Shown here: positions 9,480 to 18,193 of the stretch, one piece after another
How positions within the stretch are numbered: the first letter of the stretch is position 1
Layout: each line of letters begins with the position of its first letter
NCBI GenBank assembly: GCA_030835305.1
Contig: JAURPJ010000058.1
Coordinates: 17,136 to 81,135, forward strand
DNA length: 64,000 nucleotides
DNA from: Verrucomicrobiota bacterium
GTDB taxonomy: Bacteria > Verrucomicrobiota > Verrucomicrobiia > Verrucomicrobiales > Akkermansiaceae
Direction of reading: 5' to 3'
The notes under the pieces: generated by a model
Told to the model about the DNA's origin: nothing
What the model saw: the letters and a program-made list of their open reading frames with translations, nothing else
Databases searched by the model: none
Made by a program: the position numbers and the translations under genes

Positions 9480-11528
9480 CTACAGGAGACCCGCGATTAC
9501 GAGACTGACAATGGCCATGACATTGATGAGAATATTCATGGATGGTCCGGAAGTATCTTTGAGGGGATCTCCCACGGTGTCACCTACGACACTGGCGGCA
9601 TGTGTTTCGGACCCCTTGCCTCCGTTGTGGCCATCTTCGATGTGCTTCTTGGCGTTGTCCCAGGCGCCACCGGCGTTGGACATAAAAAGGGCCAGTAGAA
9701 CGCAGCCGAGAAGGGCTCCGATCAGGCAGCCAGCGAGGGTTTTTGCTCCGGCTTGGGCTCCTTCGGCTCCAATGAAGTTGAATCCAAAGCCGACCACGAT
9801 GGGTGTTCCGACGGCAAGTAGAGCCGGGCCGACCATGCTGCGGGTGGCTGCCTTGGTAGCGATGTCTATACAGCGGTCGCTGTCGGGCTCAACCGTTCCT
9901 ACGAGGATGCCGGGTTCCTCCCGGAATTGTCGACGAATCTCCTCGATCATTCTTCCGGCTGCTTTGCCGACTGCGTTCATGGTCAACGATCCGTTGAAGA
10001 AGGGGACGGCACCGCCAATGAGAAGGCCCACAAAAAAGTAGCGGAGGGAATCGGGTGAGGCGAGGTCGAGACTAATGCCGGTCTTTTGGATGAAGGCGGT
10101 GATGAGGGCAAGGGCGGCAAGCCCGGCCGCTCCGATAGCAAATCCTTTGCCGATTGCGGCTGTGGTGTTGCCGACTACGTCGAGTGAGTCGGTGATTTCG
10201 CGGGTCTCGTCACCCATTTCAGCCATTTCGGCGATGCCACCGGCGTTGTCAGCGATTGGGCCATAGGCATCGATCGCCATGGTGATTCCGACCGTTCCGA
10301 GCATGCCGATAGCAGCAAGTCCGACCCCGTAAAGTTCGGCGCATTCGTATGCGCCGTAAAGCGTGGCGGCGATCGTAAGAATGGGGAGAACGACGGATTG
10401 GAGTCCGACGGAAAGTCCGCAAATGACGAGGGTGGCGACTCCGGTTTCACCTTGGGTGGCAATGGTGCGGATCGGCTTGCCCCCGGTGTAGTGCTCCGTG
10501 ATAAGTCCAATGAGGACTCCGCCGACCGCTCCGCAAAGAACAGCCGTGGCGAGATTGGAGCTTAGATTAAAAAAGGAAGTGATCCCGTAGGAGGCCATGA
10601 TGAAAAGGGCTGCAGCCCCGATGGTTCCGATACGGAGGGATTTGGCAGGATCCTTGTTGGCGAAGAGGCTGACCATGAGGATCCCGAGGACCGAACAGAC
10701 GATACCGACGGTGGTGAGAATGAGAGGTAGTTGGAGAAGGAGAGTCTCACTGGCACCAACCGTGGCAGCGTAGCCAACACCGGCAGCTGCGGAAGCCGAA
10801 GCAATAGCGATGGTGGCGATTTGGGCTCCGCAGTAGGATTCGAAAATGTCCGATCCCATCCCGGCGACGTCGCCCACGTTGTCGCCGACATTGTCTGCGA
10901 TGACACCTGGGTTGCGGGGGTCGTCCTCCGGAATCCCCGCTTCAACCTTACCCACGAGATCGGTTCCAACGTCTGCAGCCTTGGTGAAAATCCCTCCACC
11001 GACACGATAGAAGAGAGCGACTAGGGAAGCTCCCATCGCGAAGCCTTCGAGAATCTCCGGGAGGTATTTGTTTTCAGCGTAGATGGCGAAAAGAGTCCCA
11101 AGTCCGAGAAGTCCCATGGCCGCGACAGTCAGGCCCATGACCGCTCCTCCAGAGAAGGCAATTTTGAGTGCGAGGGCGGCTCCGGTTTCGTTGGCTGCAA
11201 TGCAGGTGCGAACATTTGCGAGAGTGGCTGTTTTCATACCGACGTATCCGGCCGCCGAGGAGGCAAGGCAGCCCATGAAGAATGCGACTGATTGGGGGCC
11301 GCGATACTCGGGTTTCTGGAAGAGGAAAAGAGCGGCTCCGAGGGCGATGGCAAAAAGCGCAATGAGCTTGAACTCGCGGGTCATAAAAACCATCGCCCCT
11401 TTTTGAATCTGAACTGAGATTTTTTCCGCTTTTCCGCCTCCAGCGCTTTGCTTCTTGATCGAGAGGAAGATGGCCGCCGCAAGAGCGAGGCCAATGAAAC
11501 CAAAGATTGGAGTGAGAATAGCTGGCAT
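9480..11528 (-). CDS. hppA: Membrane-bound ion-translocating pyrophosphatase
   Basis: Multi-span enzyme (about 16 helices) in the inner membrane that couples hydrolysis of pyrophosphate to pumping of H+ or Na+. The diagnostic pyrophosphate/Mg motifs are present: KAADVGTDLVGKVEAG, then IPEDDPRNPGVIADNVGDN and VAGMGSDIFESY. The GNTTAAIGKG segment has Ala where potassium-independent enzymes carry Lys, so this is predicted to be the K+-stimulated class. The helix preceding RVGGGIFTKAADVG contains two glutamates (EILEGFAMG), which bears on H+ versus Na+ selectivity; I cannot decide that by eye. I chose the ATG at 11528 (MPAILTPIFGF) over an upstream TTG at 11582 because the protein then begins at the first membrane helix; that gives 682 residues. 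Confidence 0.92.
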   Translation of the reverse strand: MPAILTPIFGFIGLALAAAIFLSIKKQSAGGGKAEKISVQIQKGAMVFMTREFKLIALFAIALGAALFLFQKPEYRGPQSVAFFMGCLASSAAGYVGMKTATLANVRTCIAANETGAALALKIAFSGGAVMGLTVAAMGLLGLGTLFAIYAENKYLPEILEGFAMGASLVALFYRVGGGIFTKAADVGTDLVGKVEAGIPEDDPRNPGVIADNVGDNVGDVAGMGSDIFESYCGAQIATIAIASASAAAGVGYAATVGASETLLLQLPLILTTVGIVCSVLGILMVSLFANKDPAKSLRIGTIGAAALFIMASYGITSFFNLSSNLATAVLCGAVGGVLIGLITEHYTGGKPIRTIATQGETGVATLVICGLSVGLQSVVLPILTIAATLYGAYECAELYGVGLAAIGMLGTVGITMAIDAYGPIADNAGGIAEMAEMGDETREITDSLDVVGNTTAAIGKGFAIGAAGLAALALITAFIQKTGISLDLASPDSLRYFFVGLLIGGAVPFFNGSLTMNAVGKAAGRMIEEIRRQFREEPGILVGTVEPDSDRCIDIATKAATRSMVGPALLAVGTPIVVGFGFNFIGAEGAQAGAKTLAGCLIGALLGCVLLALFMSNAGGAWDNAKKHIEDGHNGGKGSETHAASVVGDTVGDPLKDTSGPSMNILINVMAIVSLVIAGLL

Positions 11529-11759
11529 TTGTTTGTTTAGCAGGAAAAGGCGGACCTTGGTGATCTCTGCCCGATTGAGCAAATAAATTCCGGCAGTAAT
11601 CGTGAACTTGTTAAATTTGTCATTCAGATTTATTTGTGTTGCAGATAGAGTAGATTATTCTGTTGTGCTGTCCCCCCTCCCGATTTGCAGAAATGCTCGC
11701 AGTCGCCCGAGGTGTCAAAAAATTGCTATCTATAGCCAGGAAGGCTTCGAAGAACCCCA

Positions 11760-12008
11760 TTGATGAGAATAGCGCACATATTATCGATGATGGTTTTAGT
11801 TGGGATGGCGGTGAAGATTGCAAGCGCCCAATTTCTATTGAATTGTAATTTCAATCAGGCGGGTGAAGGAGCGGCAACCGCAGCGGCCCCCATCACAGAT
11901 ACGGCTTTGGAAAATGAGACCGGATATCAGTCTTATCATATTAATCACGAGAGTAAGGCACACGCCAATCCTGCCACGGCTGGGATGAGATCCGATTCAA
12001 AGGCGTAA
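11760..12008 (+). pseudogene. Possible 5' remnant of a secreted-protein gene
   Basis: An 82-codon frame begins with a convincing signal peptide (MRIAHILSMMVLVGMA, cleavage near ASAQ), then a short Ala/Thr-rich stretch, and stops at a TAA. The start resembles N-termini of secreted adhesin-like proteins, but no domain follows. The lepB fragment downstream continues in the same frame, separated only by this stop and five codons, so this looks like a chimeric or decayed locus. It could instead be a real small secreted protein; nothing here decides that. Confidence 0.35.
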
Positions 12009-12023
12009 TCGCTTTTTGCCACT

Positions 12024-12218
12024 GTGAATTTCGAAGATCGAGAGCATGCCGTGATGACTCTTCCCAGAGTAGATTCGCCCTACTGGAGTTTCGCCGAGAA
12101 GGTTCTGGGCGAGGGCGAATACTTTGTGATGGGCAACAACCGGGATAACTCGAAGGACTCGCGAATCTTCGGAGTGGTGGAGCGTGAAAAGATTGTGGGA
12201 GAGGTAACCCGGGTGTGA
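12024..12218 (+). pseudogene. lepB: C-terminal fragment of signal peptidase I
   Basis: The 64 residues contain EGEYFVMGNNRDNSKDSR followed by IFGVVEREKIVGEVTRV, which matches the last conserved block of type I signal peptidases (consensus GDNRxxSxDSR plus the closing strand). The parts carrying the catalytic serine and general-base lysine, and the membrane anchor, are missing. Upstream sequence in the same frame is a TAA stop and an unrelated signal-peptide fragment. The fragment is therefore non-functional as a peptidase. The GTG given as start is only the first possible initiation codon; translation is doubtful. Confidence 0.7.
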
Positions 12219-12292
12219 TGTCCTTTAACAAGCCGGATAAATTCCAGCCGCGCTGGGGTCGGTTTTTCATGCGACCGAGATAGCTGGCGACC

Positions 12293-13702
12293 CTAACGGA
12301 TCCCCTTGTATTCTTCGTCCCTGGCTGGCTGGGTAAGCCAGTAGTCGTGAGTGTATAGTTTGCGGTTATAGCCCTGCCAGTAGGGGGCTTCCTGCCAGTG
12401 GGGGGTGTCTTCGAGAGACTCCTGCCACCTGTTAAGTTTCAGCCAAAGGTCGGCCACTTTTTCCGGCATCTTTTGATAGAGGTTGTCTTGTTCGGAAATA
12501 TCGTCTGCCAGATTGTAGAGAGCGGGCGGAGTATGAACGTTGACGAGAAGCTTCCAGTCGCCCTCGCGGATGGCGGCTCCCCGCATCGTCATGCGCCAGA
12601 ACAGGACTTCGTGAGGAGGCTTTGCATTCTGGTTGCGGAGATGCGGAAGGAGGTTTTTTCCATCGGTTACGGTCTGCCACTTTTTGCCAACTTTGATTCT
12701 GTGGGGAAGTTTCGGTGTCCCTGCGGCAGCGATGAAAGTTGGCAGGAGGTCGAGTGAAGAAAAAGGGTGTTTGAAAGTCGCTTGCGAGGGAAGTCCCTTG
12801 GGCCAGTGAAAGATAAAGGGGACCCGAATTCCGCCCTCGAGAAATGATCCCTTCATACCGTTTAGGGGAGCATTACAAGCGTGTGAGGCGGTGACGCTGC
12901 CACCGTTGTCCGAGTAAAAAACGATGAGGGTATTCTCGAGTTGATCGGTTTTTTCAAGATGGGCGAGGATCCTTCCGATGTTGACATCCATGCACCATTG
13001 CATGGCGGCGTAAATTTGGCGGCGTTTGCCTTTTAAGTGAGCAAATTTGGCGAGGTCTTCCTCCTTGGCCTGCATGGGCGTGTGAGGCGTATTGTAAGAG
13101 ATGAAGCAGAAGAAGGGTTGCTCGGATAGAGTCATTTGGCCGATTGCCTCGTGGGTAAACCAATCGGTCAGGTAGGGGTGGTCGATTTTTGTGACCGGAT
13201 CCTCATTTCTGAAGAGCTTGTTGTTCTCGGCCTTGGGAAAGTAGTGGTGGCTACCACCGTGCATTCCGAAAAAATAGTCGAACCCACGGGCATTCGGCAG
13301 CATACCGGGAACCGAGTCGCCGACGTGCCATTTCCCAATGATCGAAGTCCGGTATCCGGCTTTTTTGAGGTGGTCGGCAATGGTCTTTTGTTCCACCGGA
13401 ATTCCCAGACGCTCGGGTAGGGTTGGAAAGGCTTTGTTGAGATTGTGCTCAAATCCAAAACGTTGGGGATGGCGACCGGTCAGGAGTCCGGCGCGCGAGG
13501 GGGCGCAGACGTTTGCGCAAACGTAGCCGTCGGTGCAGCGAATCCCGGCAGCGGCAAGCTTATCGAGAACCGGCGTTTCAATCTGCAGAGATCCGTAACA
13601 GCCGAGGTCTCCGTAGCCCATGTCATCCGCGAGGATCATCAGAATGTTGGGTTGATCGGCTTTTAACGGAATGATTCCAAGGAGAAGGAGGAAAACGCGC
13701 AT
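12293..13702 (-). CDS. Secreted sulfatase, formylglycine type
   Basis: Arylsulfatase-family enzyme that hydrolyses sulfate esters, probably from sulfated polysaccharides, in the periplasm or outside the cell. The metal-binding start ILADDMGYGDLG follows a signal peptide. The activation motif is C66-A-P-S-R70 followed by AGLLTGR, so Cys66 can become formylglycine. IGKWHVGD and the later YSDNGG are further active-site landmarks. I chose the ATG at 13702 because it opens a signal peptide (MRVFLLLLGIIPLKA); a GTG 14 codons upstream is the alternative. No maturation enzyme is in the window. The substrate cannot be read from sequence. Confidence 0.9.
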   Translation of the reverse strand: MRVFLLLLGIIPLKADQPNILMILADDMGYGDLGCYGSLQIETPVLDKLAAAGIRCTDGYVCANVCAPSRAGLLTGRHPQRFGFEHNLNKAFPTLPERLGIPVEQKTIADHLKKAGYRTSIIGKWHVGDSVPGMLPNARGFDYFFGMHGGSHHYFPKAENNKLFRNEDPVTKIDHPYLTDWFTHEAIGQMTLSEQPFFCFISYNTPHTPMQAKEEDLAKFAHLKGKRRQIYAAMQWCMDVNIGRILAHLEKTDQLENTLIVFYSDNGGSVTASHACNAPLNGMKGSFLEGGIRVPFIFHWPKGLPSQATFKHPFSSLDLLPTFIAAAGTPKLPHRIKVGKKWQTVTDGKNLLPHLRNQNAKPPHEVLFWRMTMRGAAIREGDWKLLVNVHTPPALYNLADDISEQDNLYQKMPEKVADLWLKLNRWQESLEDTPHWQEAPYWQGYNRKLYTHDYWLTQPARDEEYKGIR

Positions 13703-13813
13703 GTGGTAAGATGATGGATCTTGAGGTGACTGGCAATACAGCACTGCCTTTTAAAAACTCCCAATTGCCGGAGCGGTTGGGAGGAAAGTGAGTTTAGGGA
13801 AAGAACACTCCGG

Positions 13814-14056
13814 CTAGGAATATTCCTGACTCATTTTAAGCAGCGCGTCCTTGAGGGCGAGACGTTTGAACTTTTGCTTATGGCTATAATTGTCGGATTG
13901 CGTTTCGATATTCTCCTCGATACGAGGAACCTCCTCGTCGGTTGCGTGATGCTCTTCGAAAAGTATCGTGGAGTGGGCGTTGTTCATTTTGAGCTCGTGG
14001 ATGGCTTCTTTTTGCTTGGGGAGTTCGTGGAAGAGGTCGTGTTTTTCGATGGGCAT
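13814..14056 (-). CDS. YdcH/DUF465 family small protein
   Basis: An 80-residue, helical, highly charged protein. HDLFHELPKQKEAIHELKM, then a middle EEHHATDEEVPRIE and the closing KRLALKDALLKM follow the DUF465 (YdcH) pattern of two antiparallel helices forming a hairpin. The cellular role of the family is unknown. The gene stands alone between a sulfatase gene and a PUR-domain gene on the same strand. Start ATG at 14056 gives the family's usual length. Confidence 0.82.
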   Translation of the reverse strand: MPIEKHDLFHELPKQKEAIHELKMNNAHSTILFEEHHATDEEVPRIEENIETQSDNYSHKQKFKRLALKDALLKMSQEYS

Positions 14057-14390
14057 ATTATTTGTTTTGTTTGTTTGCCGCCAAGGTAATGAAATAACGG
14101 ATGAAGATGCTGTGAATCTCCCTTGCTTTACTCCGCAAGAATTGCCGATTCACTCAAATCGCCACCGGGGAGGCCTCCACAATCATTGGTCGCGGAAATG
14201 AGTCGCAAGGTTCCGTTGGCCAAATCCAGATCCAGCTTCCAGAAGAAACGATCTGGAACGTTGGGGGTCAGATTGCGGGAGAACAAGGATCGTCGGGTGT
14301 TCCGGTCTCAAACGCGTCGACGCCCCGGATTGGGCCCTAAAAAAGAGCGACGTCTTGCCGCTGTTCCGTTGGCGAAATGATTCGGGAGAG
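14057..14390. other. 334-bp gap without a clear gene
   Basis: Between the YdcH-like and PUR-domain genes, two overlapping plus-strand frames remain open for 60-85 codons. One (14123-14380) is rich in Arg, Lys and Ser and contains MSRKVPLAKSRSS. The other lacks a start codon but reads TIIGRGNESQGSVGQIQIQL. Neither has a recognisable family match or clear ribosome binding site. I see no tRNA fold. The stretch could be a decayed gene, or a leader for the minus-strand neighbour. Confidence 0.3.
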
Positions 14391-14606
14391 CTAGTCCTGC
14401 TGGTCTGCAGTTTCTTTAATATCGGTGAGGGCTTCGATGAAGTCTCCCAAGATTTCGGCTGGAACCATGATGGTGTCGCGGTTTCCGCTCACATCCTCGG
14501 TGATTTTGACCACGCGGCCTCTGGCATTTTCTTTGAGGTCGAGAAAGAAGATCTTGCGGTCAGCGAGGATCTTTTCGGTATGGAGCACTTCCTGATTCAT
14601 GGCCAT
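14391..14606 (-). CDS. PUR-domain (DUF3276-like) nucleic-acid-binding protein
   Basis: Small protein of 71 residues with one PUR-type repeat: ILADRKIFFLDLKENARGR followed by VVKITEDVSG and IMVPAEILGDFIEAL, i.e. a beta sheet and a terminal helix. Bacterial members bind single-stranded DNA or RNA, probably as dimers; the exact role is unknown. The frame extends upstream to 14681, but that would overlap the dus gene. The ATG at 14606 (MAMNQEVLHTEK) puts the start where homologues begin and leaves 50 bp after dus, so it may share that transcript. Confidence 0.72.
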   Translation of the reverse strand: MAMNQEVLHTEKILADRKIFFLDLKENARGRVVKITEDVSGNRDTIMVPAEILGDFIEALTDIKETADQQD

Positions 14607-14656
14607 TTCGAAGGGAGATTTCACATGAGTCCGTGCAAAGTCAACGTGAAATTTAA

Positions 14657-15676
14657 TCAGAGAAATTGCGAAAACCCGCAAAAGAGTCGCGAGTTTTCGG
14701 AGGGGAGGTCGGGCGCTGGATCGCCGTGATCCAGAAAACGGGCACAGGTGGCGAAAAATTGATTCTTGTTTTTGACTCTTCGGATTTGGTGCTCGAAGTC
14801 CGCATCGAATCCTTGGCTGATGTAGACTAGGTATTTTTTCATCTTCTGCACGTGCCGGTCTTCCACAAATTCAGGGATCTCCCTGGCGGTCTCATCGTAG
14901 AGTTTCGTGATGTATTCGAGAATCATGCGCCTGGTCACTTGTGGGATTTCGCGGCCTGATGTTGCGCAGCGAAGCTGTTCGAAAATCCACGGGTTTCGAA
15001 TCGCGCCCCGCCCGATCATGAGTCCGGCGGCTTCGGTCGATTTGAGATAGGCGAGTCCTGTCTGGCAGTTGACGACATTTCCATTGGCAACGACCGGGCA
15101 GCCGAGGCTGCGAACCGCATGGGCGACATGATCGTCGTGGACGGGTGTTTGATATCGTTCCTTGACGGTCCGTCCGTGGATGGTGAGGAGATCAATGTCG
15201 TGGCTGTTGAAGATTTTAAGGAGTTGATCGAATTCCTCCTCAGATTCGAAACCTACCCGGGTTTTGACGGTCAAAGGTGTTTCGCTGCAGGCTTCCCGAA
15301 GTCGGCCCAGAATTTCGTGAACTTGATTCGGGTGACGAAGGAGTCCGCCACCGGCATTCTTGCGATAGACAACAGGGGCAGGGCAACCCAGGTTGAGGTC
15401 GATTCCGGCGATGGGATGATTTTTGAGGTCGCGGGCGGTTCGGGCCAATTCGGAGGCATCCTGACCGATCATTTGAGCGATGATGGGCTTTCCCGTCGGG
15501 TTTTCCGTGATTGATCGTAGAATGTAGGGATCAAGGCGTGAGTGAATGTGCACGCGGAAATACTCCGTGACATAGAGATCAGCCCCGCCGAAGGAAGCAA
15601 TGGTCCGCAGGAACGGAAGATCCGTCACGTCCTGCATGGGCGCGAGAAAAAGAGCGGGACGGCGGCTGGGGAGCAC
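14657..15676 (-). CDS. dus: tRNA-dihydrouridine synthase
   Basis: FMN-dependent enzyme reducing specific uridines in tRNA to dihydrouridine. The TIM-barrel landmarks are present: LAPMQDVTD near the N-terminus, NLGCPAP with catalytic Cys98, GGGLLRHP, IHGRTVKERY, and VVANGNV followed by MIGRGAIRNPW for flavin phosphate binding. The 339-residue length is normal. The cysteine context resembles DusB/DusC more than DusA, but I cannot assign the modified position. The start is GTG at 15676, only 11 bp after the upstream CxxC protein gene, so the two are probably co-transcribed. Confidence 0.9.
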   Translation of the reverse strand: MLPSRRPALFLAPMQDVTDLPFLRTIASFGGADLYVTEYFRVHIHSRLDPYILRSITENPTGKPIIAQMIGQDASELARTARDLKNHPIAGIDLNLGCPAPVVYRKNAGGGLLRHPNQVHEILGRLREACSETPLTVKTRVGFESEEEFDQLLKIFNSHDIDLLTIHGRTVKERYQTPVHDDHVAHAVRSLGCPVVANGNVVNCQTGLAYLKSTEAAGLMIGRGAIRNPWIFEQLRCATSGREIPQVTRRMILEYITKLYDETAREIPEFVEDRHVQKMKKYLVYISQGFDADFEHQIRRVKNKNQFFATCARFLDHGDPAPDLPSENSRLFCGFSQFL

Positions 15677-15687
15677 AATGGCAGGAG

Positions 15688-16227
15688 CTAGACGAGAACT
15701 GGAACACCTTCCGGCTTCAGGGAATCGGCAGGCGGGCCCTCAAAGTTGTCGAGGATGAATTTGCTCCATTGGTCGCGGGTGGCTTTGGAGAGTAGTTTTT
15801 GATTTTCCTCAATGCACGAGTCGCAGATCAAGACAGGGTAGGGGTCATAAACCATGTAGTCTCCAAACCCGAGGCACTCGGTGGTGAAGTTTTGGATTTC
15901 CGAGGCAGGGGTGCCGCAGTGGGCGCACTCGGAGATCCATTTCTTGTAATCCTGGCTTTCAGCGAAGCGTTCGCTGCGTTTTTGGAGGATGGAATTGTTT
16001 TCGGCCATCTCGCGCAGGCGTTTCCTGGACTCCTCCGAGAAGGATTCCATCGTTTCTTCCTTGCAGGTTTGGCAGATCGCGAATTCGAAAACGCATTCGG
16101 GACCGCGGAAAGCTTTGTTGATAATATAAGGCTCATCAAGGTCATCGAACCGCCGCTCGCAGGTGAGGCAGGTCTCGAAAGGACCATCGTGCTCAAGCGA
16201 ATGAAAGTTAGGAGGAATCTCACTCAT
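15688..16227 (-). CDS. Multi-CxxC protein of unknown function
   Basis: A 179-residue soluble protein with four CxxC pairs: CLTC, CQTC, CAHC and CDSC. These suggest two zinc sites, each built from two pairs, as in rubredoxin-like or zinc-ribbon proteins. Between the first two and last two pairs is a charged helix around ESFSEESRKRLREMAENN. I do not recognise the family. It is the first gene of a probable operon with dus (11-bp gap) and perhaps the PUR gene. The ATG at 16227 was preferred over a TTG two codons earlier. Confidence 0.7.
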   Translation of the reverse strand: MSEIPPNFHSLEHDGPFETCLTCERRFDDLDEPYIINKAFRGPECVFEFAICQTCKEETMESFSEESRKRLREMAENNSILQKRSERFAESQDYKKWISECAHCGTPASEIQNFTTECLGFGDYMVYDPYPVLICDSCIEENQKLLSKATRDQWSKFILDNFEGPPADSLKPEGVPVLV

Positions 16228-16398
16228 GCCCAAGAATGCCCGGAGGGCGTTACAAATCCAACGTTATTTGGAACAGATTCCGGTGAGCAATTCGGACTAT
16301 GGTCATCACTCGCTGGTCGTTCGTGATTAGGATTGATTAAGCTCTCTGAAGCGAAAGACTAGTCGCACGCGAGTCGTAGCAAACTTCTAGATAATATC

Positions 16399-18135
16399 AT
16401 GGACAACGAACCCAACTCACTGGAAGAGATTGCAAACGAAGAGGTCGAAAAAGGCAGCGCCTATGGCTTGGTTTTCCTGACACTCTTCGTCCTCGCCATT
16501 ATTGGTGGTCTGATCTACCTGCCATTCTACGCAGAGCAGGACACGATGCAGGAACTGTTCAACCCGCCGGAGGTTGTAGAAACGGGTGATGCCCCTGCAG
16601 AGAATGAGGAGCCCGCGAATGAGTGGGAGCAGCCGTGGTGGATTCCCAATGTGGGGGAATATCACCCTCTGATTTTGCACCTGCCGATTGGAATCATTTT
16701 TCTCACGCTAGTGATGGAAGTCTGCGGTTGGTTCTCCTTCGGGAAATACCGCCCAAGAACTGCAGTGGGATTGTTTTTGGGCTTTGTGACAGGTGCTTTT
16801 GCCTGCGTGACAGGGTTGTTTGATCTTAATGCAGAGGGCTGGAAAGCCGAGGCTTGGGACGACGACATGTTCAAGCACATGTGGGTCGGGATTGGCTTTG
16901 TGGGAGTGCTGGGCCTGGCCTTTCTTGCCAAAATCTGGGGGAACCGGCCTGGTTCGCGCGGCCTGGTCTATGGGGTTCTCCTTCTCATTTCAGGCGGTGC
17001 CATGGGCTATGGCGCTCACTTCGGCGGCCTGGCCACCCACAGTTCTGATCCTGTCAAAAACACTTGGGATGGCCTCATTGAGAATGTCGATTTTTTCAAA
17101 CAATTTGCCAAAAAAGGAGCCGACGATGAAAATGATCCGGGCAATGGGACGGAGCCGCCGGTCAAAAAACTGCCCAAAGACCGTCTTGCGTTTGCCGAGG
17201 TCGTCTACCCGATCATGGATAACAAGTGCCTTGACTGTCACTCGGAGGAAGCGGGCAAGAGCAAGGGCGGTCTTTACATGGACACCTACGAGAATCTCTT
17301 GATTGGCGGAGACAGTCAGGACGGCGATGAATACCGCACTCTCGTTCCAGGAGACTCCAAGAATAGTTATATGATCGAGGTGATGACGCTTCCGAAGGAT
17401 GACGACATGCACATGCCGCCGCCCAAGAAGAAGCAGATGGAAGACTTTGAGATTAAGCTTCTCACCTGGTGGGTCGACAATATTCCACCCAGCGAAACGC
17501 TTGAGGACAAGACTCTTGAGGAGATGGGTGCACCGCCTGAAATTCTCGAGGCGGCCGGCATGATGGTGAGTCCGGAAGAGCGCAAGGCCATGGAGGAAGC
17601 TGCCGAGGCTGCCAAGGCGAAAATCGAGCAGGAGAAAATTGCTAAGCGGGAAGCTCTCCAGAACGCTATCGATGCGCTAAAGCAGGATCCGGCCTTCAAA
17701 ACTTCCCTGAACTATGCGTCTCAGGATTCCACCGATCTTGAATTTACCGCCGTGAGCCTGCGAGGAAAGTTGGATGATGCGACTTTTCTTAAGCTCGCAC
17801 CGGTTTCGACTGCTCTTACGAGCGTCAAACTGGGATCGACTTCGATCACCGAAGAAACGGTCGCGGCGGAGTTGCCCAAAATGAAGAATCTTAAGAAGCT
17901 CGATCTCAGTCAGACTCAGATCGGTGACGCGGCTCTTGATGCGGTAGCCCAACTTGAGGGCCTGGAGTGGCTGAACCTTTATGGGACACAGGTGACGGAT
18001 GCCGGTCTGATGAAGCTGAAAGGGTTGGGGAACTTAAAGAAGATTTACCTTTGGCAGTCCAAGGCAACACCCGAGGGTGCAGAAGCTTTGAAAGCCGAGC
18101 TTCCAGGCGTGGAGGTCGTTTTTGGCGTGAAGTAG
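16399..18135 (+). CDS. DUF2231 membrane protein fused to a c-type cytochrome and leucine-rich repeats
   Basis: A 578-residue fusion. An N-terminal TM helix (about 24-45) is followed by an acidic linker, then a four-helix DUF2231 membrane domain beginning at EYHPLILHLPIGIIF and ending near GAHFGGLATH. A periplasmic cytochrome c segment has one haem site C277-L-D-C-H281 in the style of planctomycete/verrucomicrobial cytochromes, with PPPKKKQM later offering a possible Met ligand. After a charged helix (390-430) come several leucine-rich repeats, e.g. LKKLDLSQTQIGDAALDAV and LEWLNLYGTQVTDAGL. It probably handles electrons at the membrane; partners are unknown. It is transcribed alone, divergently from the dus operon, and ends at a terminator. 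Confidence 0.85.
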   Translation: MDNEPNSLEEIANEEVEKGSAYGLVFLTLFVLAIIGGLIYLPFYAEQDTMQELFNPPEVVETGDAPAENEEPANEWEQPWWIPNVGEYHPLILHLPIGIIFLTLVMEVCGWFSFGKYRPRTAVGLFLGFVTGAFACVTGLFDLNAEGWKAEAWDDDMFKHMWVGIGFVGVLGLAFLAKIWGNRPGSRGLVYGVLLLISGGAMGYGAHFGGLATHSSDPVKNTWDGLIENVDFFKQFAKKGADDENDPGNGTEPPVKKLPKDRLAFAEVVYPIMDNKCLDCHSEEAGKSKGGLYMDTYENLLIGGDSQDGDEYRTLVPGDSKNSYMIEVMTLPKDDDMHMPPPKKKQMEDFEIKLLTWWVDNIPPSETLEDKTLEEMGAPPEILEAAGMMVSPEERKAMEEAAEAAKAKIEQEKIAKREALQNAIDALKQDPAFKTSLNYASQDSTDLEFTAVSLRGKLDDATFLKLAPVSTALTSVKLGSTSITEETVAAELPKMKNLKKLDLSQTQIGDAALDAVAQLEGLEWLNLYGTQVTDAGLMKLKGLGNLKKIYLWQSKATPEGAEALKAELPGVEVVFGVK

Positions 18136-18156
18136 ACCCTAAATCTCGCAAAATCG

Positions 18157-18193
18157 AAAGGCCGGGTTTCGTCAGGATCACGGCCTTTTTTTA
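18157..18193 (+). terminator. Rho-independent terminator after the DUF2231 cytochrome
   Basis: An 8-bp stem (aaaggccg at 18157-18164 with cggccttt at 18181-18188) encloses a 16-nt loop and is followed by a run of T. It starts about 20 bp after the stop codon of the gene at 16399-18135. Confidence 0.75.

Noticed and set aside
14123..14380. Arg/Ser-rich plus-strand frame as a ribosomal-protein-like gene
   Set aside because: No ribosomal protein signature could be matched and a second frame is open over the same bases.
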